From positions 24,197 to 88,196 of the forward strand of contig JAILAB010000055.1 in NCBI GenBank assembly GCA_024681855.1: 64,000 bases of DNA. The letters are read 5' to 3'. The DNA is from Elusimicrobiales bacterium. GTDB lineage: Bacteria; Elusimicrobiota; Elusimicrobia; Elusimicrobiales; UBA9959. The notes beneath the pieces were generated by a model, which saw only the letters and a program-made list of their open reading frames with translations, was not told where the DNA came from and made no database searches. A program made the translations under genes and the position numbers. Below, in pieces: positions 26,986 through 36,072 of this stretch (position 1 is the first letter of the stretch; each line of letters opens with the position of its first letter).

Positions 26986-28242
26986 TTATTTCCCTTGATT
27001 TAATTGTTTCCTGTTGGAGGTTAACGGGAAAGAAAGGACAAGCCATAAAGCGGCGAATGCTGCCGCAACGCCAGGATATATGGCCGGAAGAACTGTTATT
27101 CCCCTTATCCCGAAGAATGAAAATATCGCCGCAGTGCTGCCTTTGGCAAATCTGTACATAAATGCATCGGCTACTTGTTTTGCCCTATAGCGCACATCAT
27201 AAGGAAGCGGTATGTACAGCGTTTCCTTGGTTGCCCTGAAAAGTGAATAATCCAATCCTTTAAACATTAGAAAAGCAAAAGCCGCTATGCTTAATGAAGG
27301 CATAAATATTAGGAGGATGCATGTTATTACATGTATTGCCGGAATCACCACAAGTATTGTGCGCCGCTTTATATAGTGGAGAATAAACGGGGTAATGCAG
27401 AACTGCATAATGAAAGAAAAAGCATTCACTTTCATCCAGAAACTGCCAAAATACGCCGTTCTTTCGTCAACCGTTGGTATTGCTCCCTGTACAAGCTGAG
27501 ACCAGCGGAAATCTAATAACGTTGCCACTACTTGAGTGGAGAAAATGATAAGAGCTATGAAAAGCACAGTTTTGTGTTCCCATATTACGCTCAAATGCAG
27601 ATGCCCTTTTTTACCGTTTTTCTCGGATTCCGATGGTTTCGGTTCCCCAGCTCTTTCATAAGCTATTTTTGAAAGAATTGCCGCAGGCACTATGCTTAAA
27701 GCTGAAAAAATAAGAAAATATTCAGTTCCGATTTTTCCCGCATATTGTGAAATAAGAAAGCCGCCCAGCAGCGGGCCTAATGCTGCCATGCCGGCTACAG
27801 GGCCATTAAATATTTTGCTTTCGCTGTCTTTCAGTACGCTGTTTATGAAAGACCAGTACTGTTCAGAAATAACTACTGAATATGCTTCCTTGAATATGAG
27901 AATAAGAAAGACAAGCCATTTTCCGGCATTGTCTAAAAATATCCATGACAGAAATAATATCAGCGCGCTTATGGCCATGCTTGCAAGCATGGATTTTTTA
28001 GCTCCGATTTTAGAAAGCATTATGCCATAGCAATATATTATTGCTGCCATCATTACCGGAACAAATGCGATGGCATAAGGTTTTGCCGTAGCATCCCAGT
28101 ATTTAAGAAATATTGATTCTATAGGAGAGCGCACAAACTCATAGCCGCAAAAAAAGAACATTGCGGATAATCCTGACAATAACACCGCTACTCCGTTTTT
28201 TTTCCCGCGCTCGCTTTTTAAGGTCTCTATAAGTTCTGACAT
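26986..28242 (-). CDS. MFS membrane transporter, Tlc/NTP-transporter-like
   Basis: The 418-residue polytopic protein has about twelve hydrophobic segments. Near residues 325-355 the stretch KGLDYSLFRATKETLYIPLP...RAKQVADAF closely resembles the signature of the ATP:ADP antiporter (Tlc/Npt) family and its MFS relatives. It may therefore belong to the NTP/NDP-transporter-like branch rather than a drug or sugar MFS branch. Substrate cannot be read from the sequence. It is the last gene of a minus-strand block behind the PorV-like gene and ends at a shared terminator. Confidence 0.7.
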   Translation of the reverse strand: MSELIETLKSERGKKNGVAVLLSGLSAMFFFCGYEFVRSPIESIFLKYWDATAKPYAIAFVPVMMAAIIYCYGIMLSKIGAKKSMLASMAISALILFLSWIFLDNAGKWLVFLILIFKEAYSVVISEQYWSFINSVLKDSESKIFNGPVAGMAALGPLLGGFLISQYAGKIGTEYFLIFSALSIVPAAILSKIAYERAGEPKPSESEKNGKKGHLHLSVIWEHKTVLFIALIIFSTQVVATLLDFRWSQLVQGAIPTVDERTAYFGSFWMKVNAFSFIMQFCITPFILHYIKRRTILVVIPAIHVITCILLIFMPSLSIAAFAFLMFKGLDYSLFRATKETLYIPLPYDVRYRAKQVADAFMYRFAKGSTAAIFSFFGIRGITVLPAIYPGVAAAFAALWLVLSFPLTSNRKQLNQGK

Positions 28243-28279
28243 ATTTATGAAAGCCTTTTATCTTATATTTGCATTATAA

Positions 28280-29287
28280 TTAAGTTCCGCGGCGGCGTTT
28301 CTTTATTATTACAGGCTTCTTGAAGTTTACTGATAATGAGAAACGGTGAACGTCTCCCAAGTCTCCAAACGGGGAAAAAGCATAGTCAAAAGAATATACA
28401 TCGCCGAATTTTATGCCGGCTCCCATGGAAAAATTGTTTGAGCCTTTTACTGAGCTGTCCTTATTTCTAGTGTTAATGCCTCCGCGCAAGGAAATCATTA
28501 AATCTTGTGAAGGGGAAATATTCAATTCAGCTCCGGCGGCATAGAATGTGTCATAGTCATCATATTGTATGGCATCTGCGGTAATTATAAGGTATTCTGT
28601 GGCTTTTGTGATTGAGCCAAAGCGCAAAACCATTGGCAGATCATTTTCCTGTTTGTCAAAGCGCATTGAGCCTATCATATTCTGTCCTGCAAATGCTAAT
28701 CTGAATGTTCTGTTGAAAAACCATGGCGAAAGAATGCCGATATCAGCTGATATTGTGCTGTCCATGTCATCTATTCTGGAAGACACGAATTTTCCGGCTG
28801 CTCCCATTATAAAGCGCTCTTCAGGATCTTTGTTGAATCCTGTTATATAACAGGAGAAGGCTATGCTTAGCATTAGGTCATAAGGCTTAAAGCTGCTGGT
28901 TAATTCCCCATGCTCGTCTGTCCCTTCTATTGACCCGTAGTTCATGTATTTAGCAGAAAATCCCCATGCTCCCATGTCCCCTGTGTTTTCTGCATATCCA
29001 AAATAGCTTAATGATGTGTCGGCCAAATACATTGAATGCATCATTGCTATGGACTTGTAACGCACGCTTGTGACTGAGGCAGGATTCCAGTCTAATGCGA
29101 AGGCATCTTCGCTTGCGGCTGTATATGCTTCACCCATTGCGGAAGCTCTTGCTCCGGAAGCTATTTTCAGAAACTGGCCTGTTTTCGTGCCGGTATCAGA
29201 ACTGGAGGCATTCAGCTCCGAAGGCATGATTGCCAGCGCCAGCATCAATGAGGTTAAAAGTGATAAAGCAGTATACCGTTTTTTCAT
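28280..29287 (-). CDS. PorV/PorQ-family outer-membrane protein
   Basis: The 335-residue product has a signal peptide (about 1-27) and the family N-terminus GQFLKIASGARASAMGEAYT followed by a WNPAS motif. Alternating beta strands predict an outer-membrane barrel. In Bacteroidetes, PorV shuttles type IX secretion cargo; relatives are widespread in phyla without a proven type IX system. A GAGAGG site precedes the ATG. It starts 3 nt after the giant fibronectin-III gene, so the two are co-transcribed and may act together. Confidence 0.8.
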   Translation of the reverse strand: MKKRYTALSLLTSLMLALAIMPSELNASSSDTGTKTGQFLKIASGARASAMGEAYTAASEDAFALDWNPASVTSVRYKSIAMMHSMYLADTSLSYFGYAENTGDMGAWGFSAKYMNYGSIEGTDEHGELTSSFKPYDLMLSIAFSCYITGFNKDPEERFIMGAAGKFVSSRIDDMDSTISADIGILSPWFFNRTFRLAFAGQNMIGSMRFDKQENDLPMVLRFGSITKATEYLIITADAIQYDDYDTFYAAGAELNISPSQDLMISLRGGINTRNKDSSVKGSNNFSMGAGIKFGDVYSFDYAFSPFGDLGDVHRFSLSVNFKKPVIIKKRRRGT

Positions 29288-29290
29288 GAT

Positions 29291-32200
29291 TTACCTCTCA
29301 ATGGCAAGCTTATAAGTTTTCTTAACGGATTTGTCATCTTTTGATTGTATGAAAACTATATATATGCCGCTTGCAGCTTCATTGCCATGGGCATTTCGTC
29401 CATCCCAGGAGGCAGATGTTCCCGGGGCATCTATTTCCCTTACCAGTTCGCCTAAGAATGTGAATATTTTTATTTTTGATCCGTTTCCAAAATCCGGCAA
29501 ATTGACGAAATTTACGAAACTATGTGCGGTGTTCGGCTTATACGGATTTGGGTAAATTCTTACTTTGTCTAAGTTTTTGCTTAGGCTTTGTTTTGGTTTT
29601 ATTATCTGGTAAGAGCCAAGATTCCATATTCTTGAAACAATTTTATAATAAGTTTGGCCATTTATTATTTCTGTTTCAGATGAGGAATCCACAGGCCTCC
29701 ATTTATTGGTTGTTGCATCGTAAAATGCAAGCCCCAGCTTCCCAATTTCATAATCTTGCAATCCTAGCGTGTTTTGTATGGCAGATGTGGAATATGCCAC
29801 TGTAAGCGTAAGAGGAGCTTCTATGGAATACCTAAATACCCCGGAATCGCTATTATTGTTTACTGTATCAGTATCTATTTCTATTTTCACTCCTATTCCG
29901 GTAGAAGAAACGCTAATGTCCGCAACAGTAGCTTCAAACGGATTATCAAAGTAAGTTGACTTAGGATCTATAAGCGTTAATTTCAGCTGCATATTTGCAG
30001 ATAAGCTGTAAGCTGGTATATAAAGCGTAGTTGTGCTGAATACAGTATTTATTTGCAGCGGGTCTGGTGAAGCCCTATCAACATAACTGCTTATAAATGG
30101 CACTACTTTTACGGTATTGGTTGAAACAAGCACGCAATTGCTTTCATTTCCTGCTTCCGTATTTGTTGTGCGTACTATTACGTAATATTCTTCATTAGGG
30201 ATAAGGTTGTCTTCAATAGTGGCAATATATAAAGTTGCTGGTACTGTGCTAGTCCTTAGATTATTAGGACAGCTTCCTCCATTGGGATATGTTAGAGTGG
30301 TTGTAGATATTTGGCTATTTTTATTAGCTATCATTATTTCATATACCGATTCTTCAGAATTATTGCCATGCTGCCAGTGGGCTGTAAATATATTGCTTCC
30401 TATATCTGTATATGCTTCACATGTGTGGGTTATGTCACAAGGTTTAGGCAAGTCAGGCTGTGTCCATGTGCTAATACTGCTAGATTTGTCAGATGGAGTA
30501 TCGTCTTTTATAGCTTTAACCCAAAAATAATATTTAGTATTTGACTGCAGGTTTTCTATCGTAACATCGCCTTTATCTTTTTCATCGGTTTTTCCGCACA
30601 GCTTTGGAAGCGTTGGATTATTACATGATTCTGGGAATTCATCCTTAATATTATAAAATAATATATATTTATAATCTGCATCATAATCATGCTCTGGATT
30701 ATTGCCAAATGTCCCTGGCAGGTTTACCCTAACACGGTCTGTCATTGTTGATGATACTATTGTTGCTGGGTTCGGAGTGGCAGCGGCTGTAGTAAATGCA
30801 GCTATTTCTTTCCAAGGGGTTTTTACATTAATTTGGTTTTGGGCTTGAACTTTCACATGATATGTTGTTACAGGTGATAAGCCCTCGCACACTGCTGTTA
30901 TAAGGCCCGATGAGCTTTTGGTGCTGTATGAAATTTCTTCTGATGCAATATCTGTAGAGCATATAACATTAAATGCTGTGCCATCAGGATTGCTTAAAGC
31001 GTTGAAAGTTATAGTAATTAAGCTAGATTTAACATCACTGCTTTGATATTCCGGCAGTTCTGCCTCTGTAACTATTGATGTCGTAGATCCAAAAGATTCA
31101 AATATCCCTTTGCCCTCTTCATTTATCATTGCCCCTCGTACATAATATCTTGTGTTGGGCAGTATGTTGTAATTTTCATTGCTTTCTATGATTAAATTAG
31201 TGTCATTGGGGGCTCCTTCCGCATATTTTAAAGGATCAAAATATTGATTTTCGGAAAATTCAAGCCTGTATTTTTCAGCGTCTGATATAGAGAAAGGTGT
31301 ATGGTTAACTGAGAAGCTGGAAGAATAGATGTCAGCTATGCTTTGACTGTTTATTGTTGCCGGCAAAGTGAGACCATAGCCGTCAGAATAGCCTGTTTCT
31401 TCCTTGTCTCCAAAAAAAGCAGTGGCAGATATCCAGTACTTAGTGTTTGGAGTTAATCCGGTTGCATTCTTTGTCTGTTCGCCAGAAGAAGGGCTTGGAA
31501 TATTAATCGTGCTTACGGCAGTTGTAAAAGTGTCTTCTTTATACAAGTTTATTTTATAGCTGGTTGGAGGCGTTTCGGTGCCGGTAAATTTTATTGTTGC
31601 TGTTGTCTGAAATACTTTATCAAATCTTATGGATTCCGGTTTTCCTGCTGTTTTTGTCTCATAAGTTCCAAGATTTGTTATATTAGGCGTAGACTGGCTG
31701 TTAAACGTGACCATGCGCACATAATACATTGTTGCAACTTCAAGGCCGGATACTTTTGCTGAGGATTCAGTGTTTGCTGCGGATGTCGAATGAATATGAG
31801 AAAAATCAGAATGCGTGGACACATCCAAGCGGTATGAGCTGCAGTCTGCAGGATTCAAAGGCGTGAAATTTACTGTTATGCTTTCCCAGTCAGATGACAT
31901 GCTTATTGCGCTTGGATTATTATCTATTTTAGGCGCCAGGGTATATGTTGATATTGTATTTGAATAGCTTGTGCCGCCAAGCTGGTTGATTGCTGCAATT
32001 CTGAACTGGTATTGTTTATTCGGTTCCAAATCAGAAATGCTGGCTATCATTGAAGTTGAAGTCATTATTCCGGTAAATGCGCTTATGCTTGCGAATCCGT
32101 CAAGTGAAGCTTCCACCCTTAAGTTTCCTCTATGAGCGCTGTTTGCCGCATTGGTCCATCGCAGGGAAACAGAGGATTCGTAAACCTTGTCATTATTTAT

Positions 32201-32869
32201 TTTAAGGCTTGTTGGCGGCGTAGGAACGGTCATGGTTGACATAATAATGTCATCTCCATTCTCGTCCTTTTCAAAATTGTATATTCCAATGCTATTTTTT
32301 GCCCCCACTTTGTAATAATATACCGTATTTGGTGTTAATGCGGCTCCGCTGTATGACTGCTCTGTTGTGTCTGCATTGTTAGATAGAAAAAAGGCTTGTG
32401 AAATCGAATAAATTAGCCTATATTCGGATGCGGCAGGCGAACCTTCGTCTTGCCAAAAAAAAGTATTGGTGTTCTCATTATATCCTTTTTTATGTATTTC
32501 CATCGCCAGTGTTGTTGTGGATATATAATCAGTTATGTCGGCTCCATCAGCTTGAATCTTAAAGTAAAATGTGGTATTTGGCTCAAGATGTTCTGTTATG
32601 GATGTTTCCGTAACGTCAATTCCAGCTGTTTTGCTATATATTGTCCCTGGAAAGCCAGCTTTGTAGTATAAAACCTGATAATTTTTTCCGCTGTCTCCTG
32701 AAAGCGCCCAATTCAGTTTAACTGTAGGAGTGGCCTGATAAGGGCTTTTGAAATCATAAAAGTTTATTGCGTCCGCATATGCGAAGGCAGCCATGGCTGC
32801 AAGCATTGCCGGCAAAGATAAAAAAGCGATAATGAAGTTTTTGAATATTCTTTTCATTTTGTTTACCAT
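29291..32869 (-). CDS. Large secreted fibronectin type III protein with C-terminal sorting-like domain
   Basis: This 1192-residue protein has a signal peptide (about 1-32). It then has about nine fibronectin-III-like modules, recognisable by repeats of the form LxPNTxYYxxVxA spaced about 90-110 residues apart. A separate beta-rich domain follows (about 940-1100). The C-terminal 85 residues look like a FlgD/type-A sorting domain (RIYPNPYKP..., KIFTFLGELVREI, SWDGRNAHGNEAASGIYI). It is probably a cell-surface adhesin or filament. No catalytic domain was seen. The upstream 250 bp to buk is AT-rich. Confidence 0.82.
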   Translation of the reverse strand: MVNKMKRIFKNFIIAFLSLPAMLAAMAAFAYADAINFYDFKSPYQATPTVKLNWALSGDSGKNYQVLYYKAGFPGTIYSKTAGIDVTETSITEHLEPNTTFYFKIQADGADITDYISTTTLAMEIHKKGYNENTNTFFWQDEGSPAASEYRLIYSISQAFFLSNNADTTEQSYSGAALTPNTVYYYKVGAKNSIGIYNFEKDENGDDIIMSTMTVPTPPTSLKINNDKVYESSVSLRWTNAANSAHRGNLRVEASLDGFASISAFTGIMTSTSMIASISDLEPNKQYQFRIAAINQLGGTSYSNTISTYTLAPKIDNNPSAISMSSDWESITVNFTPLNPADCSSYRLDVSTHSDFSHIHSTSAANTESSAKVSGLEVATMYYVRMVTFNSQSTPNITNLGTYETKTAGKPESIRFDKVFQTTATIKFTGTETPPTSYKINLYKEDTFTTAVSTINIPSPSSGEQTKNATGLTPNTKYWISATAFFGDKEETGYSDGYGLTLPATINSQSIADIYSSSFSVNHTPFSISDAEKYRLEFSENQYFDPLKYAEGAPNDTNLIIESNENYNILPNTRYYVRGAMINEEGKGIFESFGSTTSIVTEAELPEYQSSDVKSSLITITFNALSNPDGTAFNVICSTDIASEEISYSTKSSSGLITAVCEGLSPVTTYHVKVQAQNQINVKTPWKEIAAFTTAAATPNPATIVSSTMTDRVRVNLPGTFGNNPEHDYDADYKYILFYNIKDEFPESCNNPTLPKLCGKTDEKDKGDVTIENLQSNTKYYFWVKAIKDDTPSDKSSSISTWTQPDLPKPCDITHTCEAYTDIGSNIFTAHWQHGNNSEESVYEIMIANKNSQISTTTLTYPNGGSCPNNLRTSTVPATLYIATIEDNLIPNEEYYVIVRTTNTEAGNESNCVLVSTNTVKVVPFISSYVDRASPDPLQINTVFSTTTLYIPAYSLSANMQLKLTLIDPKSTYFDNPFEATVADISVSSTGIGVKIEIDTDTVNNNSDSGVFRYSIEAPLTLTVAYSTSAIQNTLGLQDYEIGKLGLAFYDATTNKWRPVDSSSETEIINGQTYYKIVSRIWNLGSYQIIKPKQSLSKNLDKVRIYPNPYKPNTAHSFVNFVNLPDFGNGSKIKIFTFLGELVREIDAPGTSASWDGRNAHGNEAASGIYIVFIQSKDDKSVKKTYKLAIER

Positions 32870-33053
32870 AAATCAGGCATTCTGCTGCATGTAAATAAAA
32901 CATTCATTTCTTATTATATTATAATTTTAGCAGCAATTTCTTGAAAAATCACAAAAAGCGAATATCGTTTCTTTAATGAAGACTGTTTTTAATAGCGCTG
33001 AAATATTGATGAAATTTGAATTTTTTATTAAAAACTCATTAGCATGATATTTT

Positions 33054-33083
33054 TTGAAATAACTCCTTTTTATTTATTACAAT
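33054..33083 (+). promoter_or_regulatory. Sigma70-type promoter of buk-ptb
   Basis: TTGAAA (33054-33059), an 18-bp spacer and TACAAT (33078-33083) place the start site about 27 nt before the buk ATG, leaving room for the GAGGTG ribosome-binding site. Confidence 0.6.
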
Positions 33084-33117
33084 TTTGAAAGAGATTTCAA
33101 TTTATATGAGGTGAAAC

Positions 33118-34239
33118 ATGGACTATAATATCCTGGTTATCAATCCCGGATCCACTTCGGATCAGATAAGCTATTTCAGAGGGGAAAAAGAAATATTCCA
33201 TAAGACCGTAAGATATTCTCCGGAAGACCTTAAGCCTTTTGAGCATAAAAGGGCTGTGGAACAGTTTGATTTCCGCAAGACACTTATACTTAAAACAATT
33301 CAAGAAAATAATATTGATATAAATGAAGTCCATGCCTTTATAGGCCTATGCGGGCTGGTTAAGCCTGTGGAAAGCGGCGTTTATGCCGTGGATGACAATG
33401 TTACCCGTGATCTTTATGCCGGAATTTCTGGAGATCATCCGATTAATCTTGCAGGCATACTGGCCGGATATTTCGCCAAACAGACGGGAGCTAAGGCTTT
33501 TGTGGCTGATCCGCCTGTGGCAGATGAAATGGAACCTTTTACCAAATATTCCGGCATGCCGGAAAATCCCCGCACGCCTTTATTTCACCCGCTTAATCAG
33601 AAACGCGTGGCGCGCCATGCTGCTGCATCGGTTGGCAAACCCTATGAGGAATGCAATTTTATAATAATGCATGCAGGAGGCGGAGTTTCCGTAGGCGCGC
33701 ATAAAAATGGCCGTGTCGTGGACATAAACAATGCTCTTGACGGAGAAGGCCCGTTCACGCCTCAGCGTTCCGGCACAGTGCCCGTTGGCCCGCTTGTGAA
33801 ATTGTGCTATAGCGGCAAGTACACATTCCAGGAAATGTATCAGAAAGTGCGCGGGCGGGGAGGGCTTATAGCATATACAGGCACCTCTGACTGCGCTGCG
33901 ATAGAGGATTATATCGCTACTGGCAATGTAAAGCCTGGCAGCGGACTTGATCCCAAAAAGGTTTCTAGGGAAGAAGCCAAAAATGTGCTTATAGGCATGG
34001 CTTATAAAATGAGCAGGGAAATATGCGCTCTTGGAGCGATGTTCGCTGGGGAAACAATAGATGCCGTAATACTTACAGGCGGGCTTGCCCATAGCAAATT
34101 CCTGATGAGCGAGGTAAAAAAACGTACTTCATGGCTGGCAGACCAGGTTTTAGTTTTTCCTGGAGGAGATGAGATGACTGCGCTTCGAGTTCAGGCTGAG
34201 AGGGCTCTTAATAATCCGAAAATCATAAAAAAATATTAA
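33118..34239 (+). CDS. buk: Butyrate kinase
   Basis: The enzyme makes butyrate (or a branched-chain acid) and ATP from the acyl phosphate. The 373-residue ASKHA-family product has LVINPGSTSDQISYF at the N-terminus, the HAGGGVSVGAHKNGRVVD block and GEGPFTPQRSGTVP. Length is normal. It comes before ptb in the operon, the reverse of the clostridial order. Confidence 0.94.
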   Translation: MDYNILVINPGSTSDQISYFRGEKEIFHKTVRYSPEDLKPFEHKRAVEQFDFRKTLILKTIQENNIDINEVHAFIGLCGLVKPVESGVYAVDDNVTRDLYAGISGDHPINLAGILAGYFAKQTGAKAFVADPPVADEMEPFTKYSGMPENPRTPLFHPLNQKRVARHAAASVGKPYEECNFIIMHAGGGVSVGAHKNGRVVDINNALDGEGPFTPQRSGTVPVGPLVKLCYSGKYTFQEMYQKVRGRGGLIAYTGTSDCAAIEDYIATGNVKPGSGLDPKKVSREEAKNVLIGMAYKMSREICALGAMFAGETIDAVILTGGLAHSKFLMSEVKKRTSWLADQVLVFPGGDEMTALRVQAERALNNPKIIKKY

Positions 34240-34283
34240 GCTGAAGCTTTTTGCATTTCAATTTAGCAAGCAAGAGGATAAAA

Positions 34284-35222
34284 ATGTTTAAGAATTTTGA
34301 TGAGCTTTATGATGCCGTGCGCGGCCAGACAAACCGCATTGTTATACCTGGCGCAAATAATATTGAGGTTCTGTCTGCCTGCCGCATGGGCCGCGATGAA
34401 GGCCTTATTTCAGGAGGAATCCTTATCGGCCCTGAGAAACAGATACGTGAACTGGCAGCTCAAGCCGGGCTCCCCCTTGAAGGATTTACGATTATAGATA
34501 AAAGCGATTATTCCGATGTGGACAAGGTTTATTCGGAAATGTGCAATCTTGCTGTCGATCTTGTAAAATCCGGCGATGGCGATTTTCTTGTTAAAGGCCT
34601 TGTTGACACAAAATGGTATATGCGTGGAATTTTGCGCAAGGAGGCCAGGGCTTTTCCTGAAGGGAATCTGTTAAGCCATTTCGCATTATTCCAAACGGAG
34701 AATTACCATAAAATGTTTGTGATAAGCGATGTGGCAGTAGTGCCGGCCCCTACATTGGAACAAAAAGCTAAGATAATAGAAAATTCTGTAGATATTTTGC
34801 GTGCATTGGGAATAGAAAAGCCTAAGGTTGCCGCAATCTGTCCTGTTGAAAAAGTAAGCCCTAAAATAACCAGCACCGCTGATGCGGCAGAGCTTGTTAA
34901 AATGAACAGAGAGGGTAAAATAAAGAACTGCATTGTGGAAGGCCCTTATGATGTGTATATAGCTTTCTCTAAACAGTTTGCTGAGGAAAAAGGCATTAAA
35001 GGCGCTCTGGTTCCTGGAGATTTAGACCTTGCGCTTATGCCGGAATTAAATTCAGCAAATGTAATGTATAAGGCTATATGTGTTTTTGGCAGAGGAATAA
35101 GAAACGCTTCTATACTTACCGGTGTTAATATACCTGTAGTTTTGCCATCGCGCGCGGATTCCCCGGAAACAAAGCTTAATTCAATAGCATTGGCATGCTA
35201 TCTCAAGGATAAATTCCGCTGA
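34284..35222 (+). CDS. ptb: Phosphate butyryltransferase
   Basis: The enzyme exchanges CoA for phosphate on butyryl-CoA, feeding butyrate kinase for ATP. The 312-residue product belongs to the phosphate acetyl/butyryltransferase family (SHFALFQTENYHKMFVISDVA, CIVEGPYDVYIAFS, NIPVVLPSRADSPETKLNSI). ATG 34284 follows an AGAGGA site; the in-frame ATG at 34251 lacks one. It lies 44 nt after buk. The pair may serve butyrate production or branched-chain amino-acid fermentation. Confidence 0.92.
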   Translation: MFKNFDELYDAVRGQTNRIVIPGANNIEVLSACRMGRDEGLISGGILIGPEKQIRELAAQAGLPLEGFTIIDKSDYSDVDKVYSEMCNLAVDLVKSGDGDFLVKGLVDTKWYMRGILRKEARAFPEGNLLSHFALFQTENYHKMFVISDVAVVPAPTLEQKAKIIENSVDILRALGIEKPKVAAICPVEKVSPKITSTADAAELVKMNREGKIKNCIVEGPYDVYIAFSKQFAEEKGIKGALVPGDLDLALMPELNSANVMYKAICVFGRGIRNASILTGVNIPVVLPSRADSPETKLNSIALACYLKDKFR

Positions 35223-35289
35223 CATATTTTATTGCAAGCGTTTTCCAAGCTTATGCGTTTTTTGCTTTGCGATGTTTTTATTTGCAGTT

Positions 35290-35445
35290 ATGGCAGAAAA
35301 GAAAGATTTTAGGATAGGAATGAGCCGTTTCAAAAAAAACAGCGTGGAGGCTTATGCTGCGGCAAAAGGGCGCAATTATGCTCAAGCCCGGCGGCGGCAT
35401 TGCGGCAGCCATCGCGGAAACCCTAAGAATTTCCAGATACACTAA
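35290..35445 (+). CDS. Possible small basic protein, 51 residues
   Basis: An open frame from ATG 35290 codes for 51 residues, strongly basic, with an ARRRHCGSHRG cluster near the C-terminus. No Shine-Dalgarno or promoter is evident and I recognise no family. Higher GC than the flanking spacer is the only mild support. The rest of the spacer 35223-35504 shows nothing else. Confidence 0.25.
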   Translation: MAEKKDFRIGMSRFKKNSVEAYAAAKGRNYAQARRRHCGSHRGNPKNFQIH

Positions 35446-35504
35446 TTAAGGCGGAAATGCCTTATTAATGCGTCTATGATTTAAATAGAACAGAGGAGAA
35501 AATT

Positions 35505-35903
35505 ATGGCCTGGGATTTTATAAAAAAGATTACTGGGAAAGAAGAAGACAAAAAAACTGAGGCAGCTAAGCTGGAAGGAAAATCTGACAAGCCTGTTTCA
35601 GAAAAAACTGATGAGGAGCTGGAGGCCGAGATAAACGCAATCTCTCCGGACATACTGAAGCAGGCAAAAGAACCTGCTCAGAAAGCAATGATAATCCGTA
35701 TTTACCGCCGCCTGCTTGAAGCCGGAATTGACGTAAATGATGACAAGGCTGTAAAGAAGTGGGTTATGAAGCATCCGGAAATAATAAGAGGCGGAGATGT
35801 CATCCAAGTTAAGACGGTTCATAGAGAGCAGCCGAAAATCGGAAGAAATGATCCATGTCCTTGCGGTTCAGGTAAAAAATATAAGAAATGCTGCGGGAAA
35901 TAA
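35505..35903 (+). CDS. SEC-C zinc-motif protein
   Basis: The 132-residue protein ends in a SEC-C motif ([19 protein letters not shown]), the zinc-binding tail that in SecA contacts SecB and ribosomes. The first 95 residues are charged and helical, without an enzymatic domain that I recognise. A GAGGAG site precedes the ATG and a terminator follows. It probably binds a protein or ribosome partner. Confidence 0.8.
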   Translation: MAWDFIKKITGKEEDKKTEAAKLEGKSDKPVSEKTDEELEAEINAISPDILKQAKEPAQKAMIIRIYRRLLEAGIDVNDDKAVKKWVMKHPEIIRGGDVIQVKTVHREQPKIGRNDPCPCGSGKKYKKCCGK

Positions 35904-35934
35904 CAATATACTAAAACTAAACTAATTTATGGAC

Positions 35935-35964
35935 AGAGGCTTCTTGAAGGAAGCCTCTTTTTTA
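35935..35964 (+). terminator. Intrinsic terminator after the SEC-C gene
   Basis: A 9-bp stem (AGAGGCTTC, 35935-35943, with GAAGCCTCT, 35950-35958) has a 6-nt loop and is followed by a T-tract. Confidence 0.88.
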
Positions 35965-36001
35965 TTGCCCGAAAGGCCTATGCTTTGTGGCCTTTTGGCC
36001 C

Positions 36002-36030
36002 TTGATTTTTAATCTTAATCTAAATATTAT
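36002..36030 (+). promoter_or_regulatory. Promoter of the TPR-kinase gene
   Basis: TTGATT (36002-36007), a 17-bp spacer and TATTAT (36025-36030) lie about 40 bp upstream of the start codon. Similarity is moderate and the surroundings are AT-rich. Confidence 0.4.
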
Positions 36031-36072
36031 ATAAATATAGCACTCTAATTTTGCATTGAATGCGAGGCGACT

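Noticed and set aside
28280..32869. A complete type IX secretion system
   Set aside because: Only a PorV/PorQ-like protein and a sorting-like C-terminal domain are seen; none of the core motor or channel genes are in the window.
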